Origin: Planctomycetota bacterium
GTDB taxonomy: Bacteria; Planctomycetota; Phycisphaerae; UBA1845; UTPLA1
Reading direction: 5' to 3'
Length of the DNA stretch: 64,000 bases
NCBI GenBank assembly: GCA_016235815.1
Contig: JACRIM010000028.1
Location: 62,001 to 126,000, forward strand
Under the pieces are notes generated by a model that had not been told where the DNA came from, ran no database searches, and saw nothing but the letters and a program-made list of their open reading frames with translations. The translations under genes and the position numbers were made by a program. Of this stretch, positions 16,915 to 25,314 are shown one piece after another (the first letter of the stretch is position 1; each line of letters opens with the position of its first letter).

Positions 16915-17910
16915 ATGGCAGCAAGACGCGGCCCAACGTTGTTTGAAGCGATGAGCAAGGCCCCGCAGACGGTCAGTGAAGCCCGTCGGCCGGGTATCTC
17001 GGCCCTTTGGGGCGGCGGTAAATCGAACGGGCCAACAAAGACGGTGGTTGCGGAGGCACTGACGGAAGATCAGGCCCGCGACGAATTGGCCAAACGGCAG
17101 TCCGAGATTGAGGATCGACGCCGGGCCGACGAGGCCCGCCGCGCCGAGAAGGAAGCGCGCAAGGCGCAAAAGGTGGCGGACAAGGCGGCGCGTGCCGAGG
17201 CCCGAAAGGCGTCGGGCGGGTCGATGCCAAAGATGACGTTTTCGCTGAGCACGGCGAGCTGCGTCGGAATCGTCGGGTTGCTCGCAGGATTGGTGCTCGC
17301 GGCGTACTCAATGGGTCGCCACTCGAAGGAACAATTCGGTTCATTGGGAACCGTGGCAGCCGTGACGCCGAAGCAGGATGCGCCGGATGCGAAGCCTGCG
17401 GTCAAGGAAAACGTAAAGCGAACGCCGGCGATCAAGGCGAATGGTTCGAAGCCGCAATCGACGCCGCCGGTCAACGCGGAACTGTCGGAGCTTTTGAAGA
17501 AGCCCGAGCTGAAGAAAGACAAGTCGGTCCTGGCGAACGAGCCGGTCCGGTTGAATGGCGATGATCAAACGACGCCGGCGTTGGCGGAGGATTTGAACTA
17601 CCTGCAGATCGAGTCGTTCGTCGTGTCGCGAGAGCGAAATGGCGAACAGCTCGCGGCCGACCTGGCCCACGCACGGAAGTTTCTCCTGGATAAGGGCGTG
17701 CGAACGTTCGCCCGGAAGCGGTCGAATGGGTTTGTGTTGTTTTGCGAGCAGGGAGTCGCTCCCGGAAAAGATCATGCGGGCGAGCGCGATTCGTTGGTGA
17801 AAAAGATTCGTCAGCTCGGCGCGGAATACCGCGCGGCCGGCGGACAGTATGCGTTTAAGGGTTGTTTTTTTGTAAGCTATCCGGCGACGAAGGCCGGTGA
17901 TCCCGTATAG
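16915..17910 (+). CDS. Membrane protein with coiled coil and SPOR-like C-terminus
   Basis: This 331-residue protein has a cytosolic N-terminus with a highly charged Ala/Arg/Glu coiled coil (about residues 48-100). One membrane helix follows (SCVGIVGLLAGLVLAAYSMG), then a low-complexity Lys/Pro linker. The globular end (about 225-325) begins LQIESFVVSRERNGEQLA and looks like a SPOR-type peptidoglycan-binding or related beta-alpha domain. The topology suggests a bridge between cytosol and envelope. AGGAAGG precedes the ATG. It lies 21 bp upstream of the PVC signature protein gene and is probably co-transcribed with it. Confidence 0.7.
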   Translation: MAARRGPTLFEAMSKAPQTVSEARRPGISALWGGGKSNGPTKTVVAEALTEDQARDELAKRQSEIEDRRRADEARRAEKEARKAQKVADKAARAEARKASGGSMPKMTFSLSTASCVGIVGLLAGLVLAAYSMGRHSKEQFGSLGTVAAVTPKQDAPDAKPAVKENVKRTPAIKANGSKPQSTPPVNAELSELLKKPELKKDKSVLANEPVRLNGDDQTTPALAEDLNYLQIESFVVSRERNGEQLAADLAHARKFLLDKGVRTFARKRSNGFVLFCEQGVAPGKDHAGERDSLVKKIRQLGAEYRAAGGQYAFKGCFFVSYPATKAGDPV

Positions 17911-17931
17911 GAAAGGCAGGAAGACCTCATC

Positions 17932-18219
17932 ATGTCCATGGATCGTTCACTCAAGAGCAAGGCCTCGCTCAGCCGGCATCGCAATGTGCTCACCCGCGCC
18001 GAGCGGATCAAGGTGCTGGAAGACAAAGAAGCCTTTAAGAAGGGCGAGACCAGTCCCTACGGCCTGCCCAAAGTCCCTCACCGCAAGGCGGCAGTCGGAG
18101 GCAAGACCAAGAAGGCCGCACCGAAGGAAGGCGAAGCAGCCGTGGCGGGTGCAGCAGCCCCGGCAGCAGCAGCAGCTCCTGCGGCGAAGGACAAGGACAA
18201 GGGCAAGGCCAAGAAGTAG
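17932..18219 (+). CDS. PVC-superphylum signature small basic protein
   Basis: The first 60 residues (MSMDRSLKSKASLSRHRNVL, then TRAERIKVL) match the small basic protein family conserved across Planctomycetes, Verrucomicrobia and Chlamydiae and described as a signature of the PVC superphylum. Members are about 60-110 residues, highly basic, and thought to bind nucleic acid or act near the ribosome, though the role is not settled. Here the family core is followed by a low-complexity Ala/Lys tail of about 40 residues. AGGAAG precedes the ATG. It is the strongest taxonomic marker in the window. Confidence 0.93.
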   Translation: MSMDRSLKSKASLSRHRNVLTRAERIKVLEDKEAFKKGETSPYGLPKVPHRKAAVGGKTKKAAPKEGEAAVAGAAAPAAAAAPAAKDKDKGKAKK

Positions 18220-18320
18220 AATCGTTCGCGCGCACGAACGCCTCACTTTGCTTCTGACGCTGTTGCGGCCTTGGCCGGTGACGCGTGCGACAATTCATAT
18301 GACGTGAGTGTTGGGTGAAC

Positions 18321-19439
18321 ATGGACGTCTCCAATCTTCTGGCCGATCGCACGCGAAAGGTCGAGTTTTCAGGCATTCGCAAATTCTTCGAGATGGCGTC
18401 GCGGATGACGGATCCCTGCGACCTGTCCATCGGCCTGCCGGATTACGACGCGCCGGAGCCAGTTAAGCTTGCGGCCATCGAGGCGGTTCGGGCAGGCAAG
18501 AATCGCTACACACCCAGTGCCGGGTTGCCCGATTTGGTGCGGCGGCTTGGCGAAGAGGTTCATCGCGCGTCGGGGGTGGATGCATCCATTCTTGTGACGT
18601 CGGGTGTGTCGGGTGGTTTGACGCTGGCGCTGCTTGCGACCGTCAACCCCGGCGACGAGGTCTTGTTTCTCGATCCCTATTTCGTTTCCTATTTGCATCT
18701 CGTCCATATGGTCGGCGGCGCGCCGGTTCCGGTGTCGTCGTATCCCGATTTTCGATTTCGCCCCGAGGCGATTGAGGCTGCGATCACGCCACGCACCAAG
18801 GCGCTCATGATCAACTCCCCGGCGAACCCGACCGGGCGCGTGCTGACGTCTGCGGAAGTGCAGCACGCCGTGGCGATCGCTCGGAAGCACAACCTGGTGC
18901 TGATCTCCGACGAGATTTATGACAAGCTCACCTATGAAGGCGAGAATCCGTCGCCTCTCGCCCTGGCACCGGAGCGAACCATCGCGCTTCGTGGCTTCGG
19001 CAAGACCTATGGCATCACCGGTTGGCGCATGGGCTATGCGGCGGGTCCGGCATCGCTGATCGGCGAGATGACCAAGCTGCACCAGTACACTTATGTCTGT
19101 GCGCCGTCGCCCGCGCAATTCGCCACACTGAAGGCGCTGGAAACGGACGTGTCGGACCATCGCCGCGATTACACCGGCAAGCGCGATCTGGTCTGCGGAT
19201 TGCTCGAAGACAAGTTCGAGTTTGTGCGGCCGACGGGCGGGTTTTATGTTTTTCCGCGAATCCCGTCGCACTTTCCCAATGCCACGGCCTTTTGCGAAGC
19301 GGCGAGCCGGCAGGGCGTATTGGTGATCCCCGGCGGCATTTTTTCATCGCAGGACACCCATTTTCGAATCAGCTATGCCACGACGGACGACATGATTCGC
19401 CGAGGTTGCGACGTGTTGTGCAAGTTGGCGGCGCGTTGA
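18321..19439 (+). CDS. Class I/II PLP-dependent aminotransferase
   Basis: This 372-residue protein is a fold-type I aminotransferase. Visible features are SAGLPDLVRRLGEEV, the SPANPTGRV asparagine motif, SDEIYDKLTYEG (the PLP-contacting Asp and Tyr), and GFGKTYGITGWRMGY holding the Schiff-base lysine and substrate-binding arginine region. The specificity (aspartate, aromatic or other) cannot be told. The frame opens with GTG at 18315, but the ATG two codons later at 18321 is a more likely start. It is flanked by unrelated genes. Confidence 0.92.
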   Translation: MDVSNLLADRTRKVEFSGIRKFFEMASRMTDPCDLSIGLPDYDAPEPVKLAAIEAVRAGKNRYTPSAGLPDLVRRLGEEVHRASGVDASILVTSGVSGGLTLALLATVNPGDEVLFLDPYFVSYLHLVHMVGGAPVPVSSYPDFRFRPEAIEAAITPRTKALMINSPANPTGRVLTSAEVQHAVAIARKHNLVLISDEIYDKLTYEGENPSPLALAPERTIALRGFGKTYGITGWRMGYAAGPASLIGEMTKLHQYTYVCAPSPAQFATLKALETDVSDHRRDYTGKRDLVCGLLEDKFEFVRPTGGFYVFPRIPSHFPNATAFCEAASRQGVLVIPGGIFSSQDTHFRISYATTDDMIRRGCDVLCKLAAR

Positions 19440-19474
19440 CCTTGCGCTGTGGCGAATATAGAGTCAGTCGACCG

Positions 19475-20434
19475 ATGGCCCGCCGCGCTGATCCTTTTGT
19501 GATGCTTGGAAATTCTCAATGGAACGGCCGAATTGCGCTCGCCGCGGCGCTGATCTGCGCGCTGACACCCGGTTGTAAGCCACCCGGCCTCGGGGCCAAA
19601 GACACATCAGCCAAGCACGTGGAAGTCCAGCCCTCTCAACCGCCCACAAGTGAGGGCAATTCAATCTTCGACCGTCCGGCGCAACGGCTGACGGTGGAAT
19701 TCACCCTCCATCGCATCTCAGCCGGCAAGGGGACCTTCACCACGGACGAAGGCGTATGGAAGCTCGTCGCCGGGCCATTGGCCAATGCGGAGATGTCGCT
19801 TCGATTGGCGGCGAATGGTTTTCGCGGCGCGATCGGGAGAGAGTCAGACCGAGCGACGCTGCTCGCCGAGTTGAGCAAGCTGCCCGACCATCGAATCGCC
19901 CTCGATCATGCCACGCCCGATGCAACCAAGCTGGTCAACCTGGATCTGGGGCCGCCGCTCCCGGCGATGACGCTGTTCTCCTTTGATGATGCCGGGGTCA
20001 TGGAAGGGCATGACTACACAGGCCCCAGTGCGCGATTTCGCATGGCCTACGGCCTGCGCCCGGCGAACCTGAAAGAAGTGATGCTGGAACTTGTGCCGGA
20101 GATTGAGGAACCACCGGGCCCGCGTCGATGGGTGAAGCCGCCGGATGGTCCGCCGCGCGAAGAAGAGGAAGAGCGCAAGACGACGTTTTCGGCGCTTGCG
20201 TTTTCGGCACGTATCCCGCCGGGCGGATTCCTGCTGGTAGGCCCGACTCCTACCGTGCACGACCTTCCAGTCATCGCTCGGCCGTTTTTCGTGGAGGAGT
20301 TACAATCACCGACCGGTGATTCGGTGGAGATTCGCGAGAGCATTTACGTGATCAGTCCGCTGGTGCGGGCCTATTCGCAGGCGCGGTCGCCCGAGGCACG
20401 CGGGTCCGGCGAACCGCCATCGCCGATTCCATAA
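19475..20434 (+). CDS. Hypothetical lipoprotein
   Basis: The protein has a signal segment (RIALAAALICALTPGC) ending in a likely lipidated cysteine about residue 37 from the 19475 ATG; an ATG at 19502 would give a tighter signal peptide. The mature part of about 280 residues is not recognised. It includes RLTVEFTLHRISAGKGTF, a Pro- and charge-rich loop, and a C-terminal VEIRESIYVISPLVRAY that resembles planctomycete conserved lipoproteins. It lies 24 bp upstream of the histidine kinase gene, so it could be a linked sensory or envelope partner. Confidence 0.7.
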   Translation: MARRADPFVMLGNSQWNGRIALAAALICALTPGCKPPGLGAKDTSAKHVEVQPSQPPTSEGNSIFDRPAQRLTVEFTLHRISAGKGTFTTDEGVWKLVAGPLANAEMSLRLAANGFRGAIGRESDRATLLAELSKLPDHRIALDHATPDATKLVNLDLGPPLPAMTLFSFDDAGVMEGHDYTGPSARFRMAYGLRPANLKEVMLELVPEIEEPPGPRRWVKPPDGPPREEEEERKTTFSALAFSARIPPGGFLLVGPTPTVHDLPVIARPFFVEELQSPTGDSVEIRESIYVISPLVRAYSQARSPEARGSGEPPSPIP

Positions 20435-20457
20435 GGCAGAGGGGGAACAACGTCGCC

Positions 20458-21558
20458 ATGCATCCGTCGAGCAACGACTATTTTGAGCAGCTTTGCGACA
20501 GCCTCGGCTTCATTTGCATCGGGGTGGATCCGGATTTGCGCGTGCGCTATTGGAATCTTCAGGCCGTCGCCCATTACGGCCGAAGCATCGAGGAAATTCG
20601 GGGGCACAGCGTTCTTGAAGTTTTTGAGGAGCCGGATCGACCGCAAGCCGAACGACTGTTTCGCGAGTGTCTGGAGACAGGCAAGGCCGGCGAAATCGAG
20701 GCCAAGTTCGGCCGGGAGTCAGGCTCGCCGTCGACCTTTATCGTGATTATTTCGCCCATCGTTGACCCGTCGGGCCGTTGTATCGGGGCCTCGGCGAGCA
20801 TGCGCGACATTTCCAATCGAAAGAAGTTGTCGCAGGAGTTGGCCCGCAGCAAACGAATGGCGTCACTCGGCAACATGGCCGCGGCGGTCACGCACCATTT
20901 CAACAACATCCTCGGCGGCATGATGACCAGCATTGATTTCGCCCTGCCCAGCGACAGCCCGCGCGAGCTTCGTAAGACGTTGCGCGGCCTTGCCGAAACG
21001 ATCGGCCGGGCGACGCGCATTACGAAACAGCTATCCGCATTCGCCGAGCAGGAAAACGTCCTTCAGGACGAAATGTCGCCGCTGGCGAGTTTGCTGGATC
21101 GGTTCGTCAACAAAGCTCGGGTCATGGCAAGGGCGTCGAATGTGGACGTCATGGCGACGATTGAGGATATTCCATCGGGGCCCTACGAAGCGCAGCGCGT
21201 GTTGCCAGTGCTCGAGAGTATTGCCCAAAATGCGATTGACGCGATGCCCACCGGCGGCACGCTCACTATTACGGCCACGCGCGACCACGATCAGGCCGTC
21301 ATCACCGTCGGCGACACGGGTTGCGGTATTCCGGAACAGGCCATGGAGCACATGTTCGAGCCGTTCTTCACGACCAAAGGTGAACTGGGCGGCGGCGCAT
21401 CGTCGGAGAACATCGGCCTCGGGCTTGCCGCGGTGCATGGGCTGGTGTCGGAAATGAACGGGACGATTCAACTGGCCTCTAAAGTCGGTGCGGGGACCAA
21501 GGTGACGATCCGGCTGCCGCTCCGGCTGGAGGCATCGCCGGAGCCTCATCGCAAATAA
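20458..21558 (+). CDS. PAS-domain sensor histidine kinase (soluble)
   Basis: This 366-residue protein has an N-terminal PAS domain (about residues 5-125, with FICIGVDPDLRVRYWN). A HisKA-type dimerisation helix carries the phosphoacceptor His in AAVTHHFNNILGGM (about residue 145). An HATPase domain follows with the N-box (IAQNAIDAMPTGG), G1 (VGDTGCGIPEQA) and G2 (GLGLAAVHGLV). No membrane helix is present, so it should be cytosolic and sense an internal cue. No response regulator gene is adjacent. A GAGGGGG run precedes the ATG. Confidence 0.9.
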   Translation: MHPSSNDYFEQLCDSLGFICIGVDPDLRVRYWNLQAVAHYGRSIEEIRGHSVLEVFEEPDRPQAERLFRECLETGKAGEIEAKFGRESGSPSTFIVIISPIVDPSGRCIGASASMRDISNRKKLSQELARSKRMASLGNMAAAVTHHFNNILGGMMTSIDFALPSDSPRELRKTLRGLAETIGRATRITKQLSAFAEQENVLQDEMSPLASLLDRFVNKARVMARASNVDVMATIEDIPSGPYEAQRVLPVLESIAQNAIDAMPTGGTLTITATRDHDQAVITVGDTGCGIPEQAMEHMFEPFFTTKGELGGGASSENIGLGLAAVHGLVSEMNGTIQLASKVGAGTKVTIRLPLRLEASPEPHRK

Positions 21559-21726
21559 TGAGTCTAGGGTGACCAATTCTAACTCCAATTCTCGCAATGA
21601 GTTATCAGGAAGCCGCCACTCTGAGAGGTTGACACAACGCCCGTTTACGCTTCTACTACGGTGCTCGGCACTTAGCGATTGGATTCGACCCAGGCCGCGA
21701 ACCGTAATCCCTTGTCGGAGAGATCA

Positions 21727-22530
21727 TTGCGACGACCATTTGTCGCCGGCAATTGGAAGATGAATCTGGACCTGCCCGCAGGTCGGGCACTGGTTTCAGA
21801 ACTGCGCGCGCGGATCACCGGCGCGCCGCCGATCGACATCGCCGTGTGTCCAACGTCGATCTATTTGTTCCCGATGGCCAAGGCCATTGCGGATTCGCCG
21901 ATCCGGCTTGGTGCGCAGAACTTATGGCACGAGGCCCATGGCGCCTTCACCGGCGAAGTGTCGGCGGCCATGGTTCGAGAGACGGGCTGCACGTATGTGA
22001 TCCTCGGTCACAGCGAGCGACGTCATACCATCGGCCCAAAGGGTGCGGATGGCCGCGTGCAGGGCGAGACGGATGAGATGATTTCAAAGAAGACGCAGGC
22101 CGCGCTAAGAGCGGAGTTGATTCCCATTGTTTGCGTCGGTGAAACACTTGCCGAACGCGACGCGGGGCAAACCGAGGCCGTGCTGAGTCGACAGATCGAA
22201 GGCAGCCTCGCGGGACTGGATGCGGCTTCATCGGCGCGCGTCGTGATCGCATACGAGCCAGTGTGGGCCATTGGCACGGGTCGCAATGCAACGCCCGAGC
22301 AGGCGCAGGACGCCCATCGCCACATTCGCGGCCGACTCGTCGAGCGATTCGGCAAAGCGGCGGCAGAAGCGATTCGAATTCAATATGGCGGCAGCGTGAA
22401 GCCGGACAATGCGTTAACGCTCATGAAGTGTCCCGATGTGGACGGAGCGTTGGTCGGCGGAGCGAGCCTGAAGGCGGGGGACTTTTACGGAATTCTCGAA
22501 GCGTGCATACGCGCGAAAGGCTTGGGATGA
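21727..22530 (+). CDS. tpiA: Triosephosphate isomerase
   Basis: TpiA interconverts dihydroxyacetone phosphate and glyceraldehyde 3-phosphate in glycolysis. All key residues are visible: Lys in AGNWKMN, His in GHSERR, the catalytic Glu in AYEPVWAIGTG, and the phosphate-binding GGSVKPDNA and GGASLK. The open frame extends up to an ATG at 21679, but the family N-terminus (RRPFVAGNWKMN) follows a TTG at 21727. GGAGAG lies 4 nt upstream of that TTG, giving 267 residues. It heads a run of core genes with secG 4 bp downstream. Confidence 0.95.
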   Translation: MRRPFVAGNWKMNLDLPAGRALVSELRARITGAPPIDIAVCPTSIYLFPMAKAIADSPIRLGAQNLWHEAHGAFTGEVSAAMVRETGCTYVILGHSERRHTIGPKGADGRVQGETDEMISKKTQAALRAELIPIVCVGETLAERDAGQTEAVLSRQIEGSLAGLDAASSARVVIAYEPVWAIGTGRNATPEQAQDAHRHIRGRLVERFGKAAAEAIRIQYGGSVKPDNALTLMKCPDVDGALVGGASLKAGDFYGILEACIRAKGLG

Positions 22531-22534
22531 TTTC

Positions 22535-22975
22535 ATGGTGATGCTCGGCAGTTTCGGTACGGCGGTAATTACCATCGGGATGGTCTCCGTCTCGATCCTC
22601 ATGATCGGCCTGATTCTCTTGCAGAAGAATCGCGGCTCAGGCCTGTCCGGGGCCTTCGGCGGCGTCGGTGGTCACACGGCGTTCGGCACCAAGACCGGCG
22701 ACTTTCTGACGTGGGTGACGGTCGGATTGACCGCCGTCTTTTTGATCCTGGCGATCATTGGCAACTATGTGTTTGAACCGCAGAAGACGTTGAACGCAGC
22801 GCCGGCGCCTGTGAGCACACCGGTCCAGCCGGGTGGCGATCCGTCGCAGGGCGCGCCGCCGATCCAGCTTCAGACGACACCGATCGAGAGCGGAAGTGCG
22901 CCTGCTCCCGCCGCGCCGGTTTCGGCGACTCCTGTAGCGCCGGTTAACCCGGCTCCAACAACACAGCCTTCGTAA
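22535..22975 (+). CDS. secG: Preprotein translocase subunit SecG
   Basis: SecG assists SecYE-driven protein export at the inner membrane. Residues 1-85 show the family layout: a first helix (TIGMVSVSILMIGLILLQ), the conserved LLQKNRGSGLSGAFGG loop, then a second helix (VTVGLTAVFLILAIIGNY). A Pro/Ala-rich tail of about 55 residues follows, as often seen in planctomycetes. It starts 4 bp after tpiA, a common tpiA-secG pairing. Confidence 0.93.
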   Translation: MVMLGSFGTAVITIGMVSVSILMIGLILLQKNRGSGLSGAFGGVGGHTAFGTKTGDFLTWVTVGLTAVFLILAIIGNYVFEPQKTLNAAPAPVSTPVQPGGDPSQGAPPIQLQTTPIESGSAPAPAAPVSATPVAPVNPAPTTQPS

Positions 22976-22996
22976 GTTCGCCCGGAGCCATGCGGC

Positions 22997-23878
22997 ATGA
23001 TTCAAAGCATGACGGGTTTCGGGGCGGCGGCGTGCGACGTGGGAGGCGTTGCGTACCGAGTCGAAATCCGCTGCGTGAACAATCGCTATTTCAAGGCGTC
23101 GATAAAGCTGCCGGATGTGTTTCAGCGGTTCGAGTCGGAGATTGAAAAGTTGCTTCGTGACGGGCTGTATCGGGGCAGCGTGGCATTTGCCCTGAGAGTG
23201 AAGGACCCAAGCGCTGCAGGAGCATACGAGATCAATACGGCCGCCCTGGCGGCCTATGCGAAGCGATTGTCGGACATTACTGCGACGCTCCCGGGCACGC
23301 GGGTGGATCTTTCGGGCCTGTTGGAAGTGCCCGGTGTGTGCGATGCCGGCGAGATGGACGAAAAAGAATTGCTCGCTCGGTTTGCAGTGGTGCAAAAGCT
23401 GACGGCCGAGGCGATTCAGAACGTGGAAAAAATGCGTCGTGCCGAAGGCGAGGCGCTGCAACGCGATTTGACCGAGCAGTGCGGTGATATTCGCAAGCGG
23501 CTTTTGACGATTGGCGAGCGGTGCCCGTCGGTGGTGGCGGAATATCATAAGCGCCTGACCGGCCGCGTGCAGCAGTTGCTGTCGGGCGGCACGGTGCAGT
23601 TGGATGAAGGCGTCTTGGCGCGCGAGGTCGCGGTGTTCGCGGAGCGATGCGACGTGAACGAGGAACTCTCGCGGTTGACGTGCCACCTCGATCAGTTCGC
23701 GGAATTGTGCGGCGGCCGCGATGATGCAGGCCGCAAGCTGGATTTCCTCGCGCAGGAGATGCTCCGCGAGGCGAACACGATCGGGAGCAAGGCCAACGAC
23801 GCCCCCATCGCCCGGCAGATCGTGGAGATCAAATCGGCGATCGACCGGATCAAAGAGCAGGTGCAAAACGTGGCGTAG
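22997..23878 (+). CDS. YicC/YloC-family endoribonuclease
   Basis: The 293-residue protein matches the YicC/YloC family throughout, from MIQSMTGFGAA at the start to FLAQEMLREANTIGSKAND and IVEIKSAIDRIKEQVQNV at the end. The family has been described as metal-dependent endoribonucleases acting on small RNAs. It lies directly upstream of gmk, the arrangement found in many bacteria, which supports the assignment. Confidence 0.93.
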   Translation: MIQSMTGFGAAACDVGGVAYRVEIRCVNNRYFKASIKLPDVFQRFESEIEKLLRDGLYRGSVAFALRVKDPSAAGAYEINTAALAAYAKRLSDITATLPGTRVDLSGLLEVPGVCDAGEMDEKELLARFAVVQKLTAEAIQNVEKMRRAEGEALQRDLTEQCGDIRKRLLTIGERCPSVVAEYHKRLTGRVQQLLSGGTVQLDEGVLAREVAVFAERCDVNEELSRLTCHLDQFAELCGGRDDAGRKLDFLAQEMLREANTIGSKANDAPIARQIVEIKSAIDRIKEQVQNVA

Positions 23879-23890
23879 CCTCGGAGCGCG

Positions 23891-24466
23891 GTGACGGCAG
23901 GGATGACGGAGCGAGCAGGGAAAATCGTGGTGATCAGCGGTCCGAGCGGCGTGGGAAAGTCCACGGTCTGCCATCGGTTATGCGCGAAGCTGCCCGGTGA
24001 GTTCAGCGTGTCCGTCACGACGCGGCCGATGCGGAAAAACGAAACCGGCGCGCGTGACTATCATTATGTCTCGCGCGACGAGTTTCTTCGCATGAGGGAG
24101 ACCGGCAAACTGCTCGAATGGGCCGAGGTCTACGGGCAGCTATACGGCACTCCGCTGGAGCCTGTGGAAAAGGCCGTGGAGAGCGGACGAACGATCATCC
24201 TGGAGATCGACATCCAGGGATGTATCCAGGTTCGCCAGAAGTTGCCGTCGGCCAAAGCGTTTTTCCTGTTGCCGCCGACCGCGGAAGAGCAGAAACGGCG
24301 GATTGAGGGTCGCGCGACGGATCCGAAAGAGGCGATTCGCGAGCGGCTGTCGAAGGCCGACGGTGAGATTCGATTCGCCAGTGAGTCGGCCTGTTACGAC
24401 GAATTTATTGTAAATGACGATCTCGACGGAACGGTCGAAACGATCGTGCAGAGAATAAAGGGCTGA
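23891..24466 (+). CDS. gmk: Guanylate kinase
   Basis: Gmk phosphorylates GMP to GDP with ATP. The P-loop (ISGPSGVGKSTVC), the GMP-binding TTRPMRKNETGARDYHYVS region and the LEIDIQGCIQVR segment are all present. The length of about 190 residues is normal. The start is either GTG at 23891, with GGAG 4 nt upstream, or ATG at 23903; both keep the P-loop. It sits in the conserved yicC-gmk-rpoZ-coaBC order. Confidence 0.95.
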   Translation: MTAGMTERAGKIVVISGPSGVGKSTVCHRLCAKLPGEFSVSVTTRPMRKNETGARDYHYVSRDEFLRMRETGKLLEWAEVYGQLYGTPLEPVEKAVESGRTIILEIDIQGCIQVRQKLPSAKAFFLLPPTAEEQKRRIEGRATDPKEAIRERLSKADGEIRFASESACYDEFIVNDDLDGTVETIVQRIKG

Positions 24467-24494
24467 CGACGAGTCAGCGAGAAGGGATTGCATC

Positions 24495-24713
24495 ATGATT
24501 CGACAACTACGCAGCGAAGACCTCATCAAGAAGGTGGGCGGACGGTTCAAGCTCAGCGCACTGATTCAGAAGCGATGGCGCGAACTGATGATGGGCGCCC
24601 GCCCGATGATTGAGCCGGGCAAGCTCACGCCGATGGAAATCGTCGTGCGCGAAATCGAAGAAGGCAAAGTGATCCCCGGTCAGCAGACGTCCACCGAGTC
24701 CGCCGCAGACTGA
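24495..24713 (+). CDS. rpoZ: RNA polymerase omega subunit
   Basis: Omega helps assemble and stabilise the beta' subunit of RNA polymerase. The 72-residue protein shows the expected short helical pattern (GGRFKLSALIQKRWREL and TPMEIVVREIEEGKV). Its place between gmk and coaC, a widely conserved order, makes the call firm even though the sequence is short. It starts 28 bp after gmk and ends 1 bp before the coaC start. Confidence 0.9.
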   Translation: MIRQLRSEDLIKKVGGRFKLSALIQKRWRELMMGARPMIEPGKLTPMEIVVREIEEGKVIPGQQTSTESAAD

Positions 24714-24714
24714 C

Positions 24715-25311
24715 ATGGCCTCCGCCTCCACACGCGAGGTGCCCGATTTGACCGGCTACGAAGTGCTCGTGGCCGTGTGCGGGGGCATTGCCGCGTACAA
24801 AGTGGCGACACTCGTGTCGTCGCTGGTGCAGCGCGGGGCTGGCGTCAGCGTGGCCATGACCAAGGCGGCGCGGAAGTTCATCACGCCGCTCACCTTTGAG
24901 GCCCTGACTGCGCGGCCGGTCTTCACGAATGTCTGGCAGACCGCCGACGTGCAGCAGCATCTCTCGCTGACCGAAGTGGCCGACCTTTTCATCATCGCCC
25001 CGGCCACGGCAAACATCCTCGGCAAACTGGCCAACGGCATTGCGGACGATCTGGTATCAAATCTTGGTCTGTCGGCGGCAAGTCCGCTGCTGCTTGCGCC
25101 GGCCATGAATACCCGAATGTGGGAGCACCCGGCTGTGCAGGCGAATCTCCGCCTGCTGGTGGAGCGTGGGGCGAAGGCGGTCGGCCCGAATGAGGGATGG
25201 TTGGCCTGTCGGGCCGTCGGGAAGGGGCGAATGGCCGAGCCGGATGAAATTCTGGCACAGGCTGTTTCGCTGCTTCAGAAATCACCACCGAAGCGTTCGA
25301 CAGGCAGGTGA
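24715..25311 (+). CDS. coaC: Phosphopantothenoylcysteine decarboxylase (CoaC half)
   Basis: This 198-residue flavoprotein corresponds to the N-terminal half of the usual bifunctional CoaBC and would decarboxylate 4'-phosphopantothenoylcysteine in coenzyme A synthesis. Visible motifs are VCGGIAAYKVATL (flavin binding), PATANILGKLANGIADDL with its Asn, the PAMNTRMWEHPAVQ substrate clamp and the GWLACRAVGKGRMAE flap bearing the active-site cysteine. The CoaB half is a separate gene starting 3 bp later. Confidence 0.92.
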   Translation: MASASTREVPDLTGYEVLVAVCGGIAAYKVATLVSSLVQRGAGVSVAMTKAARKFITPLTFEALTARPVFTNVWQTADVQQHLSLTEVADLFIIAPATANILGKLANGIADDLVSNLGLSAASPLLLAPAMNTRMWEHPAVQANLRLLVERGAKAVGPNEGWLACRAVGKGRMAEPDEILAQAVSLLQKSPPKRSTGR

Positions 25312-25314
25312 TGC

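Noticed and set aside
22637-23974. Long minus-strand open frame opposite secG and yicC
   Set aside because: Both plus-strand genes have clear family motifs, and the antisense protein shows none.
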